From Fasciola hepatica (lineage: Eukaryota > Platyhelminthes > Trematoda > Plagiorchiida > Fasciolidae): a stretch of 64,000 nt of DNA. The notes under the pieces were generated by a model. It worked only from the letters and a program-made list of their open reading frames with translations. It had not been told where the DNA came from and did not search any database. Position numbers and translations under genes: made by a program. Below, one piece after another: positions 59,140 to 64,000 of the stretch; the stretch's first letter is position 1, and each line of letters begins with the position of its first letter. The stretch lies in contig CANUEZ040000105.1 of NCBI GenBank assembly GCA_948099385.1, positions 930,001 through 994,000 of the forward strand, given 5' to 3'.

Positions 59140-62100
59140 TGCATACATACACACACACATTCAAAGGTCTACAGACGAACAATCAAGCGCATAAATAGAA
59201 AAGCGAGAAGCAGCCTAATAATGAAGATTTTGTATTAGGTGCGTTTGTGTGAGCGCTAGAGTAGAAAACATACGAGCACAGACCTGCACATGTCTAAAAT
59301 ACTCGTGAAAACAGCTACATCTTGCTCGTGGGATTGATTCGCATTAATCAGTGTTCATGATATTTTCCTCATTCTTATACTGATTGCGGTTATGTATGTT
59401 GCCCATTAATCATCCGGATGGGGGTTGGACAAATGAATGGATCCGCGGAGAGAACGACAAACAGTTCTGAATGAAGTGTTCTGAAAGTAAAATTTATTGA
59501 TTGGATAGTTTAGAAAGCCTCTTGAGGAATGCCGTGTTATCCAACTCTTGTGAGTAAGGCTAGTGTGCTTTTAAATGAGATCATGCATAAGATGAGATAA
59601 GGCGAAGTTTCACAAGGAACGCATGAGATCTTCGAATAGCGGACTTGACAAAAAGATAGGATATGATGGATACAGAACAGTTCTGCGAAGTTAACTGAGG
59701 GTCCACGTCCCCCTTCCCCCCTCTACTCCGTCGTGTAGCTTAGTCCCGACTGTGGAGACCACATCTTTGGTCTAGAAAGGAATGTGCGCGGTCTGAGGGA
59801 ATAATGTATGGTGGAAAGAAAGGTTCATTTGGTGCCGGTGGTTTAGCATCGGTCCATAGCATGAGCAGCTTTGAACAATAAGCACTGTTGAGTTAAACCA
59901 ACAACTAGTGAATAAAACAAAAATACGCTTCGAAGTTCCACCAGATTTCCCCTTGAAACATCCAATTGACTTCACTATTATGGACCTCAGTCCAATAGTC
60001 TGTATGCACACTGTTATATTCGTGTCTGTTGTGAAATGGTCCATTAGTTTGGATCCACATTTCCCTAACTTTTGTCGCTTTATTCTGTTTGTATTTGCAT
60101 TGTTATAGTTCCTGCGATAACGGTGTGCAGTATGACCATGTGGCAAGACGTACAATGTTCCCGACGACAACACTGACCGCATACTTCAGACATCGAATGG
60201 AATTGTACCGCTTGCGTAACTAGCATAACTAGTCGCTAGAGTCGGAAGGAGTCTCAGCCGATGGCAGTCGGGAGTGGAAATACAAAATCCGTAAATTTAA
60301 ATAACTAAGCCCATTCCAAATAAAAAGGTGGGTTTTGATTTTGACTGAGAACCCCACAGTGCAATCCAACCAGTATCCGGATGTCATAGGGGGAGAGAAT
60401 TATTAATTTTGAGGTGAAACCATCGCTTTCAACCCAAAACGAGAGAGAAACAGACTGCAAGATAAGCAACTGGACCCAAATCAAATAGCAAACAAGATGC
60501 TACTTTCAGGTTTAACTATTTTCTGCTCCCACATACACGCCCGCAGTGACTAAATAGATGGCTACACAGTTCCATTCCGTTCACTTTTGTAAGGTCAAAG
60601 ACCATTTAGCTCGTGAGTTTGCCCGTTTCGAGATTAAACGAATTGCAATGAATCCCACAACAAGTGGAAAACGACTAGCTCCGATGATATCCAGTTCGAA
60701 AATTAAGTGCGAAACAGAACATTTCGAAAATATAGACCACTAAAATGAAGGAATGATCAAATCGTCTTCGTCCGCAAAATGACCGTTAAATTTTTTCCGT
60801 CGGAATCTGCGCACAATAATACCCGTATTATTGGTTGCAATGCACCGATATTCTGCAAAATTATGACCACACTGAAAGAAACCTTTCTGTAGCGCATAGA
60901 ATGGAATGTCACGTACGTTTTACTAAGGTCGAGTCATCAGGAAGATTGCAGGTAGGAATGTTCGGTCGGCCATCTTATATCTTCGTGCGAGAAACAGCAT
61001 TAAGTGATTGCAAGTCTTGTAAAAGTGAAACACTATTTGAAAATGTTACCGATTGTGATTTATTTGTGAGTATGGGAGTGACTTGATCTAATTCATTAGA
61101 TACCAATTAGAAAAATAGAGAAATATGGCTCAGGGTCGAAACAAGTAAAGCTTATTTTACGCCGTGTACGGATCCTAAAGGTTACAAAAGACATCAACAA
61201 TTAAACGCATGCGGTGGAGACGTTGCCAGTTTTCCGCCCTCTCATCTATTATGATTTCATTAATAAATCATTATTTCGAACACAAGACATCAAATGACTT
61301 CACCGGATTATTTGTTATACATTCAGATATTTTTAATCAAAGACAGAAGAACAAGATTCATTCTAAGGAACAATGTGTACACCAATTCAGTTATAAGTTG
61401 TACAATGCAAAAGACTTCTGATTTTAAACAGTTTAGACCAGTCTACTTTCAATGACATTTCAATAAACTGCTTACGAGGATGACGACTATCGCATGAACC
61501 AAAACCTGAGGAACAACAATCACAGGAAGTGAACAACCAGTGGTGTACAGAAATAAAAAGATCTACTTCAGTTTGTGTTACTTCGAAAATCGCCGGCCCG
61601 GATCACTTGCGGAGTCAAACAACACCGCCTCCACAAGTACACGCCATTATTTATTCGAACCTATCGCGGAGCTTGGGTTTAAGCCCAGTTAAAACATGCA
61701 TTAATTACTACACATGTGCTTCCCACACCCATCAGGAAATTCTAATCGGAGGAATACTACTACTGCTGCAACAACTACTTGTGGCAATGATATCAGACTT
61801 CGCAGCGTAATTATGCGAGGACATTTCAAAACGTTTCTCTTCCGTTAAAACCACGGCTTGGATGGAGCCAGTCGGACTGAGCCTGCAAATATAACATAAT
61901 TATAAATTAAAAAAATCTCAATGAAGTGAACACTCATGAATGCTTTACATTTTTTCAACCTAGAAGTTTGTACTTGTCTGACTTCGCTTCTTATAACATC
62001 TGATCGAATTGGAAAGTGGAACGATCTGGTGGATAATCGTACACTTTTGGAACTGTAAGCTGAATTCTCGTTGTTTGTCAGGTTTCATTTAGAGGTTAAC

Positions 62101-62780
62101 GAACTCGTATGTAAAGCAGCACAGTTCATCTTAAACAATCTTACGAACATAGTTCATAACTGTCAGTTTTACCTCACACACAAACGAGTTAACCTTTCTT
62201 CTTTCTCCATCTAACTATTTATGAAGAATCGACATCGCCGTCAGTAAGAATATACAAACTGTCATATGAGATAGGTACAAGTTTGCGGAAGCATTCGAAC
62301 TGAAATAGTCATTCATCATTTCCCAGATCGATAAAGGGAAGTGGACAAGCTGGATGCGTGTTCGTGTGTGCGTGTATGTGTATTTATATTGGCTAGGTAG
62401 AGTGTGAATGACAGACCCACAAAACACACACACTTGACTGGAGACCACGTGTTTCAGCTCATTTGACATGCGTGCAACGCGTGTCTGGTAGGTGGAGTAG
62501 TCCCGCTCACAAGCGTATACGCCGGGGGAATCTAATCATATTGAATTAATTGGTAGAAAGAGAATCCATTGGGGTGGGAGCGAAAACAGCGCATTAAGTG
62601 GTAGGGGGAGGAAGGGATATTGGAGTGAGCACGTAATGAAGACTGGAATGAATGAGGATGAGAACTGATTGGATTGACTGGGGTGAAATGTTTGGCTTGG
62701 GGTTTGGCGTCGCAGATTTCTGACCCATTGGGTCCCTTAGAGTGACGAGTCACAGTGAAACTGGTCGGGTCCACTAATGC

Positions 62781-62820
62781 GATGTGTGTGTGTGTGTGCG
62801 TGTGTATGTGCATCTGTGTG
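62781..62820. repeat. Imperfect (GT)n microsatellite
   Basis: GT-rich run with interruptions: GATGTGTGTGTGTGTGTGCG, then TGTGTATGTGCATCTGTGTG. Confidence 0.85.
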
Positions 62821-64000
62821 TTGATTGAACAAACGGCCTACAACTCGTTCGGTACGATGGGCGAGGCGTTCCTGGGGCGAACGAATTTTTATGCAGTCAC
62901 TGTCGTGGCCGTATATGAGGGCCAGCGTGTTTCAACTAACTACCCATGTCGGTTCCTGCCATCGATGATCAGCTAGTGCACACGTCAAATGAGCTGCTAC
63001 TTTCAGGTCATTTCGCCGATGCGGTCTTTGTCATGACCTTATAAATATCAAGTGATGGTAACGAGTCCCAAAGTCACAAATTCTGATTGATGTAGGCCGG
63101 GTCAACTAAGGTCACACATAACTATCGCATACGCCACGTTACAGAACAAGGAACCGCGTCGACCTTGAAATATGAAGAACTCATGCGTGTGACCTGGATT
63201 GGGTGGTTATATAGATGGTTTCCGGCTGACACCTCGTGAACCGATGATATCAAAACAGTGTCTGTAGGTTGTGTGATCATGAACGATATTTCCGCGGTCT
63301 TCATCACTTCATGAGGTAAGTGATAATCAAGATAGAAATTGTGACCTTGCAGACAGGTTAGTAGCAGGTGCACCAGCTTTGGCGAACAAATTGCAATTGA
63401 AACAAAAAACTCAGATGCATGCATGCGATCTGGTGAAAAAACGCAGCACTCCACCGAACTCCACAAAAGTGAACAATTTCGGATAGATTATGAACTGCAG
63501 TTTAATAGACTACGACATAAGTTGAACTGATCCAGATGTCGAGTGTTTCACCTCGGCTAGGAATGGGTTATCAAACATGATGTTGAAATTGAGCACTATA
63601 ATGCACAAAATTAGCGAATAAACTATTCAATTGTGATGTTGATAACAGTGTGCATTCGTTTCTTCAAACCCCTACGCGCTTTAATTCTATCACTAAATTT
63701 TGCAATCAAATCCAGAAGATACCAAATGACCAGTACCGGATAAAACTGAGATAAAGTGATTCAACATATTGGTAAGATAAATTCTGAAAGGTAAAAAAAA
63801 TCAAAGATAATGGTAGATACGTGAATCGTATTGCCGATAATTATTCAAGCAGCCTGATGTTGACGTGTGGGACTCACAATGCTGGGTTTCCGTTCCCCGC
63901 CCGAAGTGAGACACAAAGAGCGTACACAATTATCCATTCATAACACGAATGAATTGGTTTTACTATGATTTCTTCCCGGAAATATTTATTTGCTCATTTC

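Larger units (their letters stand above)
56950..64000. other. Unassigned sequence with microsatellites
   Basis: About 7 kb with no recognisable gene or mobile element. Open frames such as 58399-58815, 59772-60182 and 63122-63466 (all minus) lack known motifs or splice context. Could be intron or intergenic. Confidence 0.4.

Noticed and set aside
1..64000. Hammerhead ribozymes, which are frequent in flatworm SINEs
   Set aside because: I looked for CTGATGA followed by CGAAAC with fitting stems on both strands and found no consistent core. CTGATGAG at about 14436 lacks the GAAA partner.
1..64000. Bacterial features such as operons, CRISPR arrays or Shine-Dalgarno sites
   Set aside because: All recognisable coding sequence is eukaryotic transposon or a spliced exon. 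No spaced direct-repeat array was seen.

Overview
The window looks like repeat-rich, gene-poor chromosome from a parasitic flatworm, most probably a digenean trematode. No database was available. The case rests on three things: truncated RTE-like LINEs with flatworm-style RT tails, Ty3/gypsy and BEL/Pao elements of flatworm type, and a single ELAV-type RNA-binding exon with proper splice sites. There is no sign of bacterial gene organisation. Nearly all recognisable coding sequence is dead transposon.

Positions 1-16,200 are a nest of retroelements. A CR1-like LINE remnant (minus strand, about 1-1790) abuts a Ty3/gypsy pol on the plus strand. That pol is split into 1790-3038 and 10683-12840 by a complete but dead BEL/Pao element on the minus strand (3039-10682). 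The BEL element has two 373-bp LTRs, a 5-bp GGTAT target duplication, and gag, protease, RT, RNase H and integrase remnants. Its RT is in turn split by about 1.8 kb of unclassified DNA (about 6030-7815). A second gypsy integrase fragment lies at 15455-16180.

Positions 17,700-29,100 hold an older dispersed repeat present as an inverted pair (about 18240-19470 plus, 24950-25990 minus), with a third partial copy near 28966-29069. Both inverted copies carry the same 568-bp core at the same site. The cores are about 99% identical while the surrounding repeat is clearly more diverged. Between them lies a Tc1/mariner-like element (21057-23261) with roughly 300-bp terminal inverted repeats, a TA target, an open frame for only the DNA-binding half of a transposase, and an 812-bp insertion in its right repeat. 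Tc1-like transposase remnants follow at about 26334-27680 (plus) and 32400-32990 (minus).

Positions 29,200-57,000 contain four RTE-like LINE fragments: A 29210-31260 minus, C 37290-39180 plus, D 52505-52960 minus, B 54870-56940 minus. A and B share the same inactivating stop positions. There is also another LINE RT scrap (36240-36510), a pair of tRNA-like SINE-type repeats (40181-40260 and 48471-48560) and several microsatellites.

The only cellular coding sequence I can support is an internal exon of an ELAV/Hu-type gene (45281-45976, minus) encoding a long low-complexity linker and most of RRM3. Its partner exons are not recognised here, so much of the surrounding DNA may be intron. From about 57 to 64 kb I see only microsatellites and unassigned sequence. 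I found no convincing new multi-gene system. The most unusual signal is the twin 568-bp element at identical sites in two older, diverged repeats.
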